Assembly: GCA_030669135.1 (NCBI GenBank)
Contig: DAOVEE010000041.1
Location: forward strand, 1-11,946
Length of the DNA: 11,946 nucleotides
Reading direction: 5' to 3'
Source: Candidatus Bathyarchaeota archaeon
Lineage (GTDB): Archaea; Thermoproteota; Bathyarchaeia; TCS64
How positions within the stretch are numbered: the stretch's first letter is position 1; each line of letters opens with the position of its first letter. Under the pieces are notes generated by a model that was not told where the DNA came from, did no database searches, and saw only the letters and a program-made list of their open reading frames with translations. This document shows, piece after piece, positions 11,802 to 11,946 of this stretch. Made by a program: the position numbers and the translations under genes.

Positions 11802-11946
11802 ATGGCTAAACGGCTAGCTGCGTTCACCCTCCTCACACTCGTCATCGCGTTTTCACAGGCTCCTCACACCCGCGCCGACGCTCTCGGAACCCACCTCGTC
11901 GAGGGTGGCCTGGTCCTGACGGGCTCCGAGAACAGGACCATAGCGA
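11802..11946 (+). CDS. Secreted or membrane-anchored protein, N-terminal part
   Basis: Partial gene running off the window; 48 residues are visible. It begins MAKRLAAFTLLTLVIAFSQA, a clear Sec signal peptide: two early basic residues, a hydrophobic core of about 12 residues, then a polar region (PHTRADALG) with a likely cleavage near SQA or RADA. The mature part starts THLVEGGLVLTGSENRTI, which suggests an extracellular beta-rich domain but is too short to name. The promoter and start are well placed. It is divergent from the aldo/keto reductase gene across a 163-base spacer in which I see only the two promoters. Confidence 0.7.
   Translation, partial: MAKRLAAFTLLTLVIAFSQAPHTRADALGTHLVEGGLVLTGSENRTIA

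Noticed and set aside
1..11946. CRISPR arrays, tRNA genes, integrases or toxin-antitoxin pairs
   Set aside because: No regularly spaced repeats, cloverleaf sequences or matching protein motifs were seen on either strand.

Overview
The window looks like a chromosome segment of an uncultured archaeon. GC is fairly high, with heavy use of AGG for Arg and ATA for Ile. Archaeal TATA boxes sit about 25-30 bases before many start codons, so many transcripts look leaderless or nearly so. Several proteins are typical of archaea. The isoprenoid genes belong to the archaeal 'modified mevalonate' route, which argues against Halobacteria and Thermoplasmata. A Thermoproteota-type lineage such as Bathyarchaeia would fit, but that is a guess. 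No rRNA, tRNA, CRISPR array, insertion sequence or phage gene was recognised.

Left part (1-2884): the C-terminus of a UbiD-family decarboxylase, then a damaged nucleotide-sugar patch, then the two subunits of an aconitase-X enzyme. The UbiD protein and the aconitase-X pair are best read as anhydromevalonate-phosphate decarboxylase and phosphomevalonate dehydratase. The patch between them holds an in-frame fusion of a Gfo/Idh/MocA oxidoreductase N-terminus to a DegT aminotransferase C-terminus. It is followed by an oppositely oriented hexapeptide acetyltransferase. This is the gene set of diacetamido-uronic acid synthesis (wbpB/wbpE/wbpD type) after a large internal deletion, or an assembly collapse.

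Middle (2938-6705): four forward genes with mostly separate promoters. They encode a phosphoribosyltransferase-fold protein with an altered PRPP motif, an M24 metallopeptidase, thymidylate kinase and a DMT-family transporter.

Right-centre (6702-8866): reverse-strand genes for a p27-type zinc-ribbon protein and a DUF952 protein cut by one in-frame TGA. Then a shared divergent promoter, a small frameshifted ORF, a previously unlisted 57-residue glycine-rich membrane protein, a TrmH/RlmB-type rRNA methyltransferase, and a zinc-ribbon membrane protein facing it.

Right (8915-11946): a polytopic membrane protein diverges from a Tag-like DNA glycosylase that lacks the usual zinc and base-recognition residues. 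A 299-base gene-free stretch carries transcription stops for both flanking genes. Between them is a TATA-driven element with two mutually exclusive pairings, the best candidate here for an undescribed RNA. An aldo/keto reductase with two [4Fe-4S] clusters and the start of a secreted protein close the window.

The most interesting points are the modified-mevalonate locus interrupted by sugar-gene remnants, the chimeric ORF, the structured element near 10340, the TGA-interrupted DUF952 gene next to a frameshifted ORF, and the divergent glycosylase.
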